Positions 1 through 8,756 of a stretch of 57,904 bases of DNA are shown one piece after another (the stretch's first letter is position 1; every line of letters begins with the position of its first letter). This stretch comes from an uncultured Prevotella sp. (GTDB lineage: Bacteria > Bacteroidota > Bacteroidia > Bacteroidales > Bacteroidaceae). The notes below the pieces were generated by a model. The model was not told where the DNA came from and searched no databases. It saw only the letters and a program-made list of their open reading frames with translations. The stretch covers positions 1-57,904 of the forward strand of contig CAJOFE010000016.1 in NCBI GenBank assembly GCA_905233825.1. Direction: 5' to 3'. Made by a program: the position numbers and the translations under genes.

Positions 1-92
1 TACAATACGGGGTAGATACGCCCGTACTTCGTGCTCGACTCGTTGTTGTTACGGCGAGCGTCAATCTGCATCTGTAAATTCAGTTCAGCCAT
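1..92 (-). CDS. Partial CDS, N-terminus of a probable HU-like DNA-binding protein
   Basis: A reading frame opens at ATG (complement of 90-92) and runs off the left edge, giving about 30 residues that start MAELNLQMQIDARRNNNESS and continue with KYGRIYPVL. The charged, Asn-rich start followed by a KYGRIY-type segment resembles the HU-related (HU-HIG) proteins that Prevotella and Bacteroides often carry near VirE/DUF3987 genes. A VirE-type gene is indeed present at 11470-14079. The HU assignment rests on general resemblance of a short fragment and is tentative. A Bacteroidota promoter lies about 260 bases upstream, so the mRNA would have a long leader. Confidence 0.45.
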   Translation of the reverse strand, partial: MAELNLQMQIDARRNNNESSTKYGRIYPVL

Positions 93-154
93 AGTTTTTG
101 TGTTTTAGTAGTAAGTAGTTCTTGGCAAGCCAAGCAAGTAGTTAGTAGTCTAGT

Positions 155-188
155 CCTCCCCATACAGGGGGAGGTAGAGGGGGCTTTA
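155..188. repeat. GC-rich palindromic element, intergenic copy
   Basis: CCTCCCC and GGGGAGG form an inverted repeat around a short loop (155-174), followed by a G/A-rich tail to about 188. The same kind of C-run/G-run palindrome recurs within coding sequences at 11740-12655, 27230-27260, 44052-44097, 46511-46545 and 54708-54747, and between genes at 26622-26638. This copy lies in the leader of the HU-like gene. Confidence 0.55.
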
Positions 189-348
189 CAAACGGCATCT
201 CCGGGCCCTGGAGGCGGCGTCTGTCAGGCTTTGAAACGGCATCAGTTTTTACGTGGACAACCATCGTGCAAGGCGAGTACGGAGTGCGGGGTTGCTTGGC
301 CTTCGCTGAGCCGCCGCCGATGGTCGCCATTGTATCCTGATTGCATTA

Positions 349-380
349 CAAAGGTACAAAAAAAATGCGAGGTATGCAAG
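349..380 (-). promoter_or_regulatory. Promoter for the leftward HU-like gene
   Basis: On the minus strand a TACCTTTG box (complement of 349-356) is preceded, after 20 bases, by CTTG (complement of 377-380). This is close to the Bacteroidota consensus TTTG-N19..21-TAnnTTTG. The predicted leader between here and the ATG at 92 is about 250 bases. It is GC-rich and contains a GC palindrome at 155-174. Confidence 0.5.
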
Positions 381-460
381 GGTTTTGCAAATTTATTTTC
401 AAATTATTTGGGGGCACAGACACGCGATTTCCCCCCACCGTCCGCCAGCCCTGCAAACGG

Positions 461-683
461 TATAGTACCATAGTACCATAGTACCATTTGCATTTTCAGT
501 TTCGCATGGCAAAAAAACTAAGATATATATTTATATTATATATATTATTATAATAATATATATAATATAATAATAATTATACTATTCAAGTTACTATACA
601 CTTGCCTTCTTCAGAATACGGTTGACTCTTTCCGTATTGTGTTTTCGATTTTCGAAATGGTACTATGGTACTATGGTACTATA
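461..683. repeat. 27-bp perfect inverted repeat of AGTACCAT units enclosing an AT-rich palindrome
   Basis: 461-487 holds three head-to-tail copies of the 8-base unit TAGTACCA. The exact reverse complement of all 27 bases lies at 657-683. Between the arms is an extremely AT-rich stretch that includes a 40-bp perfect palindrome at 531-570. The 93-786 gap contains only this structure and the two divergent promoters (349-380 and 703-734). I see no convincing gene in it. Iteron-like repeats beside an AT-rich palindrome can mark a replication origin, operator or recombination site; the sequence does not say which. Confidence 0.85.
531..570. repeat. 40-bp perfect AT-only palindrome
   Basis: The 20 bases 531-550 are exactly complementary to 551-570, with no spacer and only A and T. 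Such a sequence melts easily and could extrude as a cruciform. It sits between the AGTACCAT arrays and upstream of the hsdM promoter. Confidence 0.9.
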
Positions 684-702
684 TAGAAAAATGCCCTAAA
701 AA

Positions 703-734
703 TTTGGTGTATCAGGAAAAATAATGTATCTTTG
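703..734 (+). promoter_or_regulatory. Promoter of the hsd operon
   Basis: TTTG at 703-706 and TATCTTTG at 727-734 are separated by 20 bases, a full match to the Bacteroidota sigma consensus. The predicted start of transcription is about 50 bases before the hsdM ATG at 787. The -33 box lies only about 20 bases from the right arm of the AGTACCAT inverted repeat, so a protein bound there could control the operon. Confidence 0.75.
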
Positions 735-786
735 CACCAAGTATCGGCTGATCGTTCTCAGAACGTAAGCCCCTAAAACTATCTAG

Positions 787-2283
787 ATGATTACAGGAGA
801 AATAAAAAACAGGATCGATGCGATATGGGATACCTACTGGGTAGGCGGCATTACCAACCCCATGTCAGTATTGGAACAGATGACCTATCTCTTCTTTATG
901 AAGATGATAGACGATGCACAGCTGAAGAAGGAAGCTGAAGCCAACATCTTAGGTGTGACGATTGCCAACCCCACTTTCAAGGATGGCCTGTGGCATAATC
1001 CAGAAACGGATAACGACGTACCTTATAACTCATTGCGTTGGCACGTGTTTAAAAACATGGAGGCCACGCAGATGTTCAACACCATCCGCAACGATGCCTT
1101 TTCCTTCATCAAGAACCTGAATGAAGGCAAGTCTTCTGCCTACAGCCGTTTTATGCGCGATGCCGTATTCCTCATTCAGAATCCACGTACGTTGACGAAG
1201 ATTGTAGATGGTGTGGATGCACTGGATATGACCAACCGCGATGCCATGGGCGATGTCTATGAGTACATCCTTGGTAAAATGGCAGCTAGTGGCAACAATG
1301 GTCAGTTCCGTACGCCCCGACATATCATCCGCATGATGGTGGAGCTGATGCAGCCCACGCTGAAAGACGAGATCTGCGACCCTGCCATGGGTAGTGCAGG
1401 CTTCATCGTTGAGAGTGCCAAGTACATAGCAGCCCACTACAAGCAGGAACTCTTGAAGAAGGAGAATGCTGAGCATTTCCGTGGCAATATGTTTCATGGC
1501 TTCGATACTGACAGCACCATGTTGCGCATTGGTGCCATGAACCTGATGCTGCATGGTGTGGAAGAGCCTGACGTGGCCTATCGTGACAGTCTTTCTTCAA
1601 GCAATAACGATACAGAAAAGTACACGCTCTGTTTGGCCAATCCTCCCTTTGCAGGCAGCATCGACAGCGAGGACACCAGCAAGTCGCTCCTTGCCATCAC
1701 CAACACCAAGAAGACGGAATTGCTGTTTGTCTCGCTGTTTATCCGTATGTTGCAGACGGGTGGGCGTTGTGCCAGCATTGTGCCTGATGGCGTGCTGTTT
1801 GGCAACTCCAATGCGCATGTAGCCTTGCGTAAAGAGTTGGTAGAGAATCATACACTAAGAGCTGTCATTTCTATGCCAAGCGGCGTGTTCCAACCCTATT
1901 CAGGTGTCAGTACTGCCATACTCATCTTCACCAAAACTGGGGCAGGCGGCACGGATAAGGTGTGGTTCTACGACATGCAGGCCGATGGTTATTCGCTCGA
2001 CCAGAAGCGCACAGAAGTAGCAGAGAACGATATTCCAGACGTGGTGGCCCGTTTCCACAACCTCGAAGCCGAAGCCCAGCGCTCACGTAAAGACAAGTCT
2101 TTCTTGGTGCCTGTTGACGAGATACGCCAGAATGACTATGTGCTCTCCATTAATAAATACAAGGAGGTGGAACGCGAGGCGATTGAGTACGAACCAACAG
2201 AGGTCATCATGGACCGCGTAATGAAATTGGAGGATGAGATTTCGGCAGCCGTGAGGGAGTTTAAGGAGAAATTCTTGAAGTGA
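787..2283 (+). CDS. hsdM: Type I restriction-modification system, DNA methyltransferase subunit HsdM
   Basis: This 498-residue protein should transfer methyl groups from S-adenosylmethionine to adenines in the site recognised by HsdS. The N-terminal part (about 1-150) matches the HsdM helical domain. The methyltransferase core carries the AdoMet-binding loop D198-P-A-M-G-S-A-G-F and the catalytic N285-P-P-F motif of N6-adenine methyltransferases. Motif I normally reads DPxxGTGG; here it is DPAMGSAG, a tolerated variant. The length is normal for the family. It is the first gene of an operon behind a good promoter and is followed almost without a gap by a Fic gene. The start ATG was chosen because it gives the typical HsdM N-terminus and lies directly downstream of the promoter. 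Confidence 0.95.
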   Translation: MITGEIKNRIDAIWDTYWVGGITNPMSVLEQMTYLFFMKMIDDAQLKKEAEANILGVTIANPTFKDGLWHNPETDNDVPYNSLRWHVFKNMEATQMFNTIRNDAFSFIKNLNEGKSSAYSRFMRDAVFLIQNPRTLTKIVDGVDALDMTNRDAMGDVYEYILGKMAASGNNGQFRTPRHIIRMMVELMQPTLKDEICDPAMGSAGFIVESAKYIAAHYKQELLKKENAEHFRGNMFHGFDTDSTMLRIGAMNLMLHGVEEPDVAYRDSLSSSNNDTEKYTLCLANPPFAGSIDSEDTSKSLLAITNTKKTELLFVSLFIRMLQTGGRCASIVPDGVLFGNSNAHVALRKELVENHTLRAVISMPSGVFQPYSGVSTAILIFTKTGAGGTDKVWFYDMQADGYSLDQKRTEVAENDIPDVVARFHNLEAEAQRSRKDKSFLVPVDEIRQNDYVLSINKYKEVEREAIEYEPTEVIMDRVMKLEDEISAAVREFKEKFLK

Positions 2284-2285
2284 CT

Positions 2286-3506
2286 ATGGACGAGAAAGAA
2301 CTATATATCAATTTCGACGAGTACATCCGCCAAGGCGAGCCAGGTCAACGTGAAGCGGCATACGCTTGGAGTACCGCTATAGGTCTTCAAGCTGTAGATA
2401 GGCTTAGGACATCGGATTATCTGAACGACTTAGCCCGTCGGAATATTGAAGGTGAAATCACTATTGACGAAGTGGACAGCTTACTCGATAGTTATTATAA
2501 GAGCAAGACAACGCGCGAGGCTGATGATGATAACAAAGAAGAGGCTGACAGGGCATCGAAAAACATTAAGCGGATTCTCTCAACTGTAACTCTCGATTTC
2601 ACGACTAACGGGCTTATCAGTCTTCATCGCAGGATATTCGAGGGCGTGCTCAAGCATGCTGGGGAACTGCGCAAATACGACATTACCAAGAAGGAATGGG
2701 TACTGGAGGGAGACACTGTGCGTTATCTGAACTGGGAGGATCTGCGCAGAGCCCTCGACTATGACATACAACAAGAGCGTGCTTTCATTTACAAAGGAAA
2801 GAGTCAGGATGAAATGATTAGTCATCTGACGCAATTTGTGTCTGGAATTTGGCAGGTTCATGCTTTTGGAGAGGGGAATACACGTACAACAGCCGTTTTT
2901 ACTATCCTTTATCTTCGCTCTCTGGGGTTCAATGTTGAGAACGACCTCTTTGCACGTCATTCTTGGTATTTCCGCAATGCGTTAGTACGTGCCAACTATA
3001 AGAGCGTTGTGAAGGCAGTTGAGTATTCGCCCATCTATTTAGAGCGTTTCTTCCGTAATCTGCTACTTGGCGAACAATGGGATTTGCGTAACCGCTATCT
3101 GCATATCCATCCTACCAAGGAGTGGAGCGTCCAGCCGAATCTGGCAGCTCCCGAACCGCTCGGCGACGAAAGGAGACGCTTGCCTATGCAAGAAGCACCC
3201 GAACAAGTACCCGAACAAGTACCCGAACAAGTACCCGAACAAGTTCATGATTTATTGCATACAAACAATCCGCTAATCATTAAACTCATAAAGGTTATCG
3301 GGAATGAAGAGTTGTCTGTCTCTCAGTTAATGGAAAGAACAGGATTAAAACACAGACCTAACTTCATTGAATATCACTTGACCCCTTCTATTGCTGAGGG
3401 CTATGTACGCATGTTGTATCCTGAAAAGCCTCGCCATCCACGCCAGAAATATCTATTGACGGTGAAGGGACTGGCACTACTTAATGAGAAGGAGGACAAG
3501 GTATGA
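2286..3506 (+). CDS. Fic family protein with VbhA-like N-terminal antitoxin segment and C-terminal winged helix, inside the hsd operon
   Basis: Fic enzymes usually transfer AMP or another phosphate-containing group to a hydroxyl of a target protein. Residues about 1-60 resemble the VbhA-type antitoxin domain, but its inhibitory motif, S/T-xxx-E-G, is not intact here (STAIGL). The Fic core carries H192-A-F-G-E-G-N-T-R200, close to HPFx(D/E)GNGRxxR. The last Arg of the motif is replaced by Ala203, so phosphate handling may differ. A linker of four PEQV repeats (encoded by 3199-3246) joins the core to a winged-helix-like C-terminus (about 325-405) that could bind DNA. I chose ATG 2286; a GTG at 2280 overlaps the hsdM stop. 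The 3' end overlaps hsdS by ATGA, so the gene is translated with the restriction system. Confidence 0.9.
   Translation: MDEKELYINFDEYIRQGEPGQREAAYAWSTAIGLQAVDRLRTSDYLNDLARRNIEGEITIDEVDSLLDSYYKSKTTREADDDNKEEADRASKNIKRILSTVTLDFTTNGLISLHRRIFEGVLKHAGELRKYDITKKEWVLEGDTVRYLNWEDLRRALDYDIQQERAFIYKGKSQDEMISHLTQFVSGIWQVHAFGEGNTRTTAVFTILYLRSLGFNVENDLFARHSWYFRNALVRANYKSVVKAVEYSPIYLERFFRNLLLGEQWDLRNRYLHIHPTKEWSVQPNLAAPEPLGDERRRLPMQEAPEQVPEQVPEQVPEQVHDLLHTNNPLIIKLIKVIGNEELSVSQLMERTGLKHRPNFIEYHLTPSIAEGYVRMLYPEKPRHPRQKYLLTVKGLALLNEKEDKV
3199..3246 (+). repeat. Four 12-bp tandem repeats inside the fic gene
   Basis: The unit CCCGAACAAGTA is repeated four times, almost perfectly, and encodes PEQV each time. 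Because the unit is 12 bases, gain or loss of copies keeps the frame and changes only linker length between the Fic core and the winged helix. Tract-length variation between strains is plausible. Confidence 0.9.
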
Positions 3507-4708
3507 AAGAAGGGTGGGAATATAAAAAACCAATAACAGAAGTTGTTTGGTTTCAAGAAGGTCCTGGAGTTAGGAACACACAATACACAGAAACAGGGAT
3601 TAAACTACTAAATGTAGCCAATCTCGTCGATGGTCATATTGATTTGACTACTTCAGATAGATATATATCAATAGAAGAAGCCTATGGTAAATATAAGCAC
3701 TTTCTTGTAGATGAAGGTGATTTAATATTAGCGAGTTCTGGTATTAAAGTTGATTATATAGAGAAGAAAATGGGATTTATTAAGAAAGAACATCTTCCTC
3801 TATGTATGAATACTAGCACAATAAGATTTAAAACAATAGATAGTGATAGATTGTACATATACTTCTTCATGTATTTTCTAAAATCTTTTGCATTTAAAAA
3901 GCAATTATACAAACAAATTACTGGTAGTGCTCAATTGAATTTTGGACCTAGCCATTTAAAGAAAATAACGATTACCCTCCCCCCTCTCTCTGAGCAGCAG
4001 CATATTGTTGAAGAGTTGGACCTGTTGAGTTCCATCATTGAAAAGAAGAAAGCCCAATTAAACGAGTTGGATCATCTGGCGCAGTCTCTCTTCTATGAAA
4101 TGTTTGGCGACCCTATCATCAATGAAAAGGGATGGGAGATGAAGAAACTGAAAGATGCATGTACTTGTATTACAGATGGTGACCATATGCCTCCTCCCAA
4201 AGCAGACAAAGGAATACCATTTATTACAATATCCAACATTGATAAACAATACAGAGAAATTGATTTCAGAGAAACGTTCTTTGTTCCTCAAAATTATTAT
4301 GATAGTCTAAAAGATGAACGAAAAGCTCAGATAGGTGATGTCCTTTATACTGTTACAGGTTCGTATGGTATTCCTATCATCGTAAATGAACGCAGAAAGT
4401 TTTGCTTTCAAAGACACATTGCATTATTGAGACCCAATAAACTTTTAGTTAGCTCTTGCTTTCTATGTTATTGGGCATTGTGTAAGAGTATAAAATATAT
4501 GGCAGACGATGTCGCTACAGGGATAGCGCAGAAAACTGTTGGCCTGTCTTCACTTAGGAAGTTCCCTATAATTATTCCTCCCTTGGACTTGCAGAATCAA
4601 TTCGCCTCCAAGATAGAAGCCATCGAGCACCAGAAGGAACTCATCAAGCAGTCCATCAAGGAGGTTGAGACGCTGTTTAACAATCGTATGGATTACTATT
4701 TCAATTAA
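3503..4708 (+). CDS. hsdS: Type I restriction-modification system, specificity subunit HsdS
   Basis: HsdS recognises the split DNA target and directs HsdM and HsdR to it. The 401 residues show the usual two-repeat layout: a target-recognition domain (about 1-150), a helical spacer containing LPPLSEQQHIVEELD (about 155-215), a second recognition domain (about 215-355), and a final helix that begins with IPPLDLQNQF. The two recognition domains are clearly AT-richer than the helical spacers, as expected if they were exchanged by recombination. The start overlaps the fic stop (ATGA). No second hsdS gene, inverted hsdS fragment or recombinase is visible nearby, so shuffling within this window is not supported. 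Confidence 0.95.
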   Translation: MKEGWEYKKPITEVVWFQEGPGVRNTQYTETGIKLLNVANLVDGHIDLTTSDRYISIEEAYGKYKHFLVDEGDLILASSGIKVDYIEKKMGFIKKEHLPLCMNTSTIRFKTIDSDRLYIYFFMYFLKSFAFKKQLYKQITGSAQLNFGPSHLKKITITLPPLSEQQHIVEELDLLSSIIEKKKAQLNELDHLAQSLFYEMFGDPIINEKGWEMKKLKDACTCITDGDHMPPPKADKGIPFITISNIDKQYREIDFRETFFVPQNYYDSLKDERKAQIGDVLYTVTGSYGIPIIVNERRKFCFQRHIALLRPNKLLVSSCFLCYWALCKSIKYMADDVATGIAQKTVGLSSLRKFPIIIPPLDLQNQFASKIEAIEHQKELIKQSIKEVETLFNNRMDYYFN

Positions 4709-4726
4709 AACCAAACAGTCGAGCAG

Positions 4727-7700
4727 ATGAAGAACTTTGACTATCTACAGGACATTGAGGCACTGAAAGACCTATACGGCTTTTGCAGTGCAGCAGAGGA
4801 TACGCAGCAGACCAACTATGATGTGTGTGCGCTGAATGGGCGCAGGGCCTTAGAGTGGATAGTCAAAGCTATCTATACGCTGAAAGGCATTAAGATAGAG
4901 CCTCGTACGAGTCTGCTTGAAATGATGTCGAGTGAGCCGTTTACGCAGTTCATTGGCGACGATGACAAGCTGATGATGGCGGCTCACTATGTGCGTAAGA
5001 TAGGAAACAAGGCAGCACATGATGGAAGGGTAAAGGCAGGAGAGGCTTTCTTCACGCTACTGAATATATATAATGTGGTAGGTGGCATCTTACTCAAATT
5101 AGGCGTGCTCAAAAGCCTGGCTCCTTTCCGCAAAGACCTGATTCCCAGCAAACCGATACTGACGGTTGTGCCCACCATCAATGTGCCTACTGCTCCAGCG
5201 CAGTTCGTGGAGAGCGTGCCCAAAGAGGCATTGGAAGCTCCACAGAGCATCGAGGGCAAGGTGGACTATAGCGAGGCAGAAACACGCAAGCTGTTCATTG
5301 ACTTGCTGTTAGAAGAAGCCAAGTGGGAAGTGCTGGATCAAGAAGGGGCCATCGTGCCCAGTAAGGCGTGCATTGAGATTGAAGTCAATGGGATGCCCAA
5401 TGAATCTGGTGTGGGATATGTGGACTACGTGCTGTTTGGTGCCAATGGCAAGCCCCTGGCAATAGTGGAAGCCAAGCGAACCACCAAGTCGCCAGAAGTA
5501 GGCAGACAGCAAGCCATCTTGTATGCAGATTGCCTGGAGCGACAATATGGCGTGAGACCTGTCATCTACTATACCAACGGTTTCAAGACCTTTATCATTG
5601 ACGGCTTGGGCTATCCTGCCCGTCGCGTACACGGATTCCATACGGAGGATGACTTGATGGTGCTGATACAGCGACGTGGAAGAAACGGCATCACTGACCT
5701 CAAAATCAGCGACGAAATTACTAATCGCGAATATCAGAAACGAGCCATCAGAGCCATCTGTGAGAACTTCAACACGATGCATCGCAGGGGCTTGTTGGTG
5801 ATGGCAACTGGTACAGGTAAGACACGTGTAGCCATATCCCTTTGCGATGTGCTGATGCGCAACGGATGGGCAAAAAACATCCTGTTTTTGGCTGACCGTA
5901 CGGCACTGGTGAAGCAAGCGCATAAGAACTTCACCAAGCTGTTGCCCAGTGCCACGACAGCCCGTCTGGATGATTTCAAGCCTACAGACAAGGAGAGCGT
6001 GATGAAGGCCCGTATCCTGTTCAGTACCTATCAGACCATGATCAACTATATTGATACAGAACAGAAGGAGTTCTCGATTGGCAGGTTTGACTTGATCGTG
6101 ATTGACGAGGTGCATCGTAGCATCTTTGGCAAATACACCTCTATCCTGAGTTACTTCGATGCGCTGATGGTGGGACTGACTGCCACACCCAGAGAGGATG
6201 ATGACCGTAGCACGTATGAGCTGTTTGAGCGAGAGAGTGGAGAACCTAATTTCGAGTATCTGCTGGATGAGGCTGTCAGCGATGGTTATCTGGTGGATAA
6301 GGTGGTGTTGTCGCGTACCACAGATATCTTGAAGAACGGTATCAAGTATGATAAGCTGTCAGCGGAAGAGAAGCAGCAGATGGAAAGCATCTGGAAATAT
6401 GAAAAGGCTAAACTGAACATTCCAGATGATGAACTGTACAGGCGCAATATGGATACCATCGACAAGGTGATCATCGACTTGATGGACAACGGCCTGAAGA
6501 TTAACGGTGGTGACACCATCGGCAAGACCATCATCTTTGCATACAACCACAATCATGCCGTGCTGATAGTTGACAGGTTCAAAATGCTGTATCCTGCCCT
6601 TGGCGATGACTTCTGCCAACTGATAGACAATACGGTGAACTATGCCCAGAGCCTCATCGACACCTTCGAGGTGAGGGGTAAGATGCCTCAGATTGCCGTC
6701 TCTGTGGATATGCTTGATACGGGTATCGATGTGCCTGACATCTTGAACTTGGTATTCTTCAAACAAGTGCGCTCGAAGATTAAGTTCCTGCAGATGATAG
6801 GACGAGGCACGCGACTGTCGGAAGAGATATTCGATGAAGGGGAAACGCCAGAGGACAGAGCCAAGAAGTTCTTCTATATCTTCGACTGGTGTGGTAACTT
6901 CGAGTTCTTTGGGGAGAATCCCAAGGGTTATGAACCTATGAAGTCCATATCACTCACACAGAGATTGTTCGACTTGCGTGTTGACTTGGCCATTGCCCTG
7001 CAGCATGAGCAGTTCCAGAGTGATGAAGTGGCGAAGGCTCTGCACGATGAGGTGAAAGCGATTCTGATGGGGCAGGTAAAGGAGCTGAACGATAAGCATA
7101 TTTCCGTGCGTGAGCATTGGGACGTAGTAGATAAGTATCGCAAGAAGGAGACATGGGTGTATCTGTCGAATACGGATGGCATAGAACTGAAAGACGTGAT
7201 AGCCCCGTTGCTGGTGAATGGGACAACGAATATGGGAGCCACCAAGTTCGACATCCTGATGCTGAACATTGAGTTGTCGCAGATTGACGAGGCTGTCAGT
7301 GGCGACAAGTCGAAGCTGGTCGTGGAGAGGATTGCCACTCAGTTGCAGGAGAAAGCCAGCATCAAACAGGTGAATGACAAGATGCCGCTGATAAAGGCGC
7401 TATCCAAGCATGACTTCTGGGAAACGGCCTCTCTAGATAAGCTGGAGTATGTGCGTAAGGAGATCAGGGATTTGGTGCAATTCCTGACAGGCATTACCAA
7501 CCAGAAGTTTACCATCAACATCAAGGATACGGTTGAAGCCAAGGGAACCCCCAAGAACGTATCATTGCAGACATCCTACAAACAGCGCGTGATGGACTTC
7601 CTGACAGAGAACAAGGAGTTGCCAGTGATTCAGAAAATAGTCAGGATGGAGAAACTGACTTTTGAAGACATCTGCGAACTGGAGAAAATCTGCTGGAAGG

Positions 7701-8389
7701 AGCTTGGCACGAAAGAGGAATACGAGAAATTCATTGCCAAGAGCAACATGATTTGTGGTGACAGCGTGGGTGCGTTCATCCGCTCTCAGATAGGTGTTGA
7801 CCGTCATGTGGCCATGGAGCGGTTCGCGCAGTTCCTGTCAGGCACTACGCTTAACTCCATGCAGGAGGAATACATCAAGAGCATCATCACATACGTTTGT
7901 GACAACGGTGATATTACGCCCAACACCCTGCTGGAAGAGGAACCGTTTGCACAGTATGAATGGATTGATACATTCGGCAAGAACTTCATAGCAGTGCGTA
8001 ACTATGTGAACGAGATACACAACATCGTGAGAGTGGCTAATGGAGAGAGTATCAGCATGAGTCAAGAAACACCGTCCACCATGAAAGTTGTCACGCCAGC
8101 CAAGCGAGGCAAGAAAGCCGAAGAGGTGCGATTTATCCCTTCCGGCTCCATGCTTACGAATGTGCCTGATGATCATGAGGTGCTCAAACTCATTCACACA
8201 ATGATGGAATTGGTGGAAGGTACAACCATTCTGAGAATTGTAGTGGAGTGTCAGAAGGAGTTCCAAGAAAAGTATTTCAGCATGAAGCCTAATGAATGGC
8301 ACCACCTGGTGCGTGACTATGTAAGAGAGGTAACAAAACGTCCAGACCTGCAAGAAACTGAAGTCTTCAGATTCGTGATGGCAGGGTAA
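4727..8389 (+). CDS. hsdR: Type I restriction-modification system, motor and endonuclease subunit HsdR
   Basis: This large protein (1220 residues) translocates DNA and cuts unmethylated DNA. The N-terminus (about 10-110) looks like a DUF4145 domain. The nuclease follows, with D233 and E248-A-K250 as the PD-(D/E)xK signature. The superfamily 2 motor has a Walker A motif MATGTGKT (359-366), a DEVH box at D460-E461-V462-H463, VGLTATP and the motif VI sequence QMIGRGTR. All catalytic residues I can identify are present, so the enzyme looks functional. It begins 18 bases after hsdS and ends the operon. No clear terminator follows. Confidence 0.95.
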   Translation: MKNFDYLQDIEALKDLYGFCSAAEDTQQTNYDVCALNGRRALEWIVKAIYTLKGIKIEPRTSLLEMMSSEPFTQFIGDDDKLMMAAHYVRKIGNKAAHDGRVKAGEAFFTLLNIYNVVGGILLKLGVLKSLAPFRKDLIPSKPILTVVPTINVPTAPAQFVESVPKEALEAPQSIEGKVDYSEAETRKLFIDLLLEEAKWEVLDQEGAIVPSKACIEIEVNGMPNESGVGYVDYVLFGANGKPLAIVEAKRTTKSPEVGRQQAILYADCLERQYGVRPVIYYTNGFKTFIIDGLGYPARRVHGFHTEDDLMVLIQRRGRNGITDLKISDEITNREYQKRAIRAICENFNTMHRRGLLVMATGTGKTRVAISLCDVLMRNGWAKNILFLADRTALVKQAHKNFTKLLPSATTARLDDFKPTDKESVMKARILFSTYQTMINYIDTEQKEFSIGRFDLIVIDEVHRSIFGKYTSILSYFDALMVGLTATPREDDDRSTYELFERESGEPNFEYLLDEAVSDGYLVDKVVLSRTTDILKNGIKYDKLSAEEKQQMESIWKYEKAKLNIPDDELYRRNMDTIDKVIIDLMDNGLKINGGDTIGKTIIFAYNHNHAVLIVDRFKMLYPALGDDFCQLIDNTVNYAQSLIDTFEVRGKMPQIAVSVDMLDTGIDVPDILNLVFFKQVRSKIKFLQMIGRGTRLSEEIFDEGETPEDRAKKFFYIFDWCGNFEFFGENPKGYEPMKSISLTQRLFDLRVDLAIALQHEQFQSDEVAKALHDEVKAILMGQVKELNDKHISVREHWDVVDKYRKKETWVYLSNTDGIELKDVIAPLLVNGTTNMGATKFDILMLNIELSQIDEAVSGDKSKLVVERIATQLQEKASIKQVNDKMPLIKALSKHDFWETASLDKLEYVRKEIRDLVQFLTGITNQKFTINIKDTVEAKGTPKNVSLQTSYKQRVMDFLTENKELPVIQKIVRMEKLTFEDICELEKICWKELGTKEEYEKFIAKSNMICGDSVGAFIRSQIGVDRHVAMERFAQFLSGTTLNSMQEEYIKSIITYVCDNGDITPNTLLEEEPFAQYEWIDTFGKNFIAVRNYVNEIHNIVRVANGESISMSQETPSTMKVVTPAKRGKKAEEVRFIPSGSMLTNVPDDHEVLKLIHTMMELVEGTTILRIVVECQKEFQEKYFSMKPNEWHHLVRDYVREVTKRPDLQETEVFRFVMAG

Positions 8390-8423
8390 TATCAATAATA
8401 CGACATCTCTGTTTAAAGTCCAT

Positions 8424-8756
8424 GTGGAGAATAATGATGAAAGGATGGTGGTAATGAAAAAGAAGCATTCTAAATCTGGCATAGGATTTTCAAGCATTCA
8501 TTTAAATTGGGATGCTGTTAATTCCTTCATAAGTGATCTGGATTTGTCTCTTAAAAAGGTATTAAATAATAGAGGATGTCCTGTCTTTTGGGACAGGGGC
8601 GGATATCTTTGCGCCAAGAATCTTGAAGTAATGATTGAATATGAAAGATGGTCTTGCAGCCCTCGTATGGTACATGATCCTTGCAGTTTGCACTTTTTGT
8701 GCTTATGCATTCGTTTTAATAGCCTTGGCAACTATTGTCAGGCTTGCAGTAAATGA
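8424..8756 (+). CDS. Hypothetical 110-residue reading frame after hsdR, doubtful
   Basis: An open frame starts 34 bases after hsdR and encodes 110 residues. The first half (KKHSKSGIGFSSIHLNWDAV) looks protein-like and the Cys-rich second half does not. It overlaps a more convincing small membrane ORF (8641-8787) in another frame. It may be the remains of a gene, or only its first part may be real. I recognise no family. The rest of the 8390-9073 interval holds an imperfect hairpin and two promoters for the gene at 9074. Confidence 0.2.
   Translation: MENNDERMVVMKKKHSKSGIGFSSIHLNWDAVNSFISDLDLSLKKVLNNRGCPVFWDRGGYLCAKNLEVMIEYERWSCSPRMVHDPCSLHFLCLCIRFNSLGNYCQACSK

Noticed and set aside
142..330. 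62-residue minus-strand frame in the leader of the HU-like gene
   Set aside because: Contains the GC palindrome as PPLPPPVWGG, lies in a predicted 5' leader, no SD or family.
3199..3246. Short direct repeats as a CRISPR array
   Set aside because: Units are contiguous 12-mers without spacers and encode an in-frame PEQV linker.
8604..8611. TATCTTTG as a promoter for the small membrane ORF
   Set aside because: The nearest TTTG is only 13 bases upstream; spacing does not fit the consensus.
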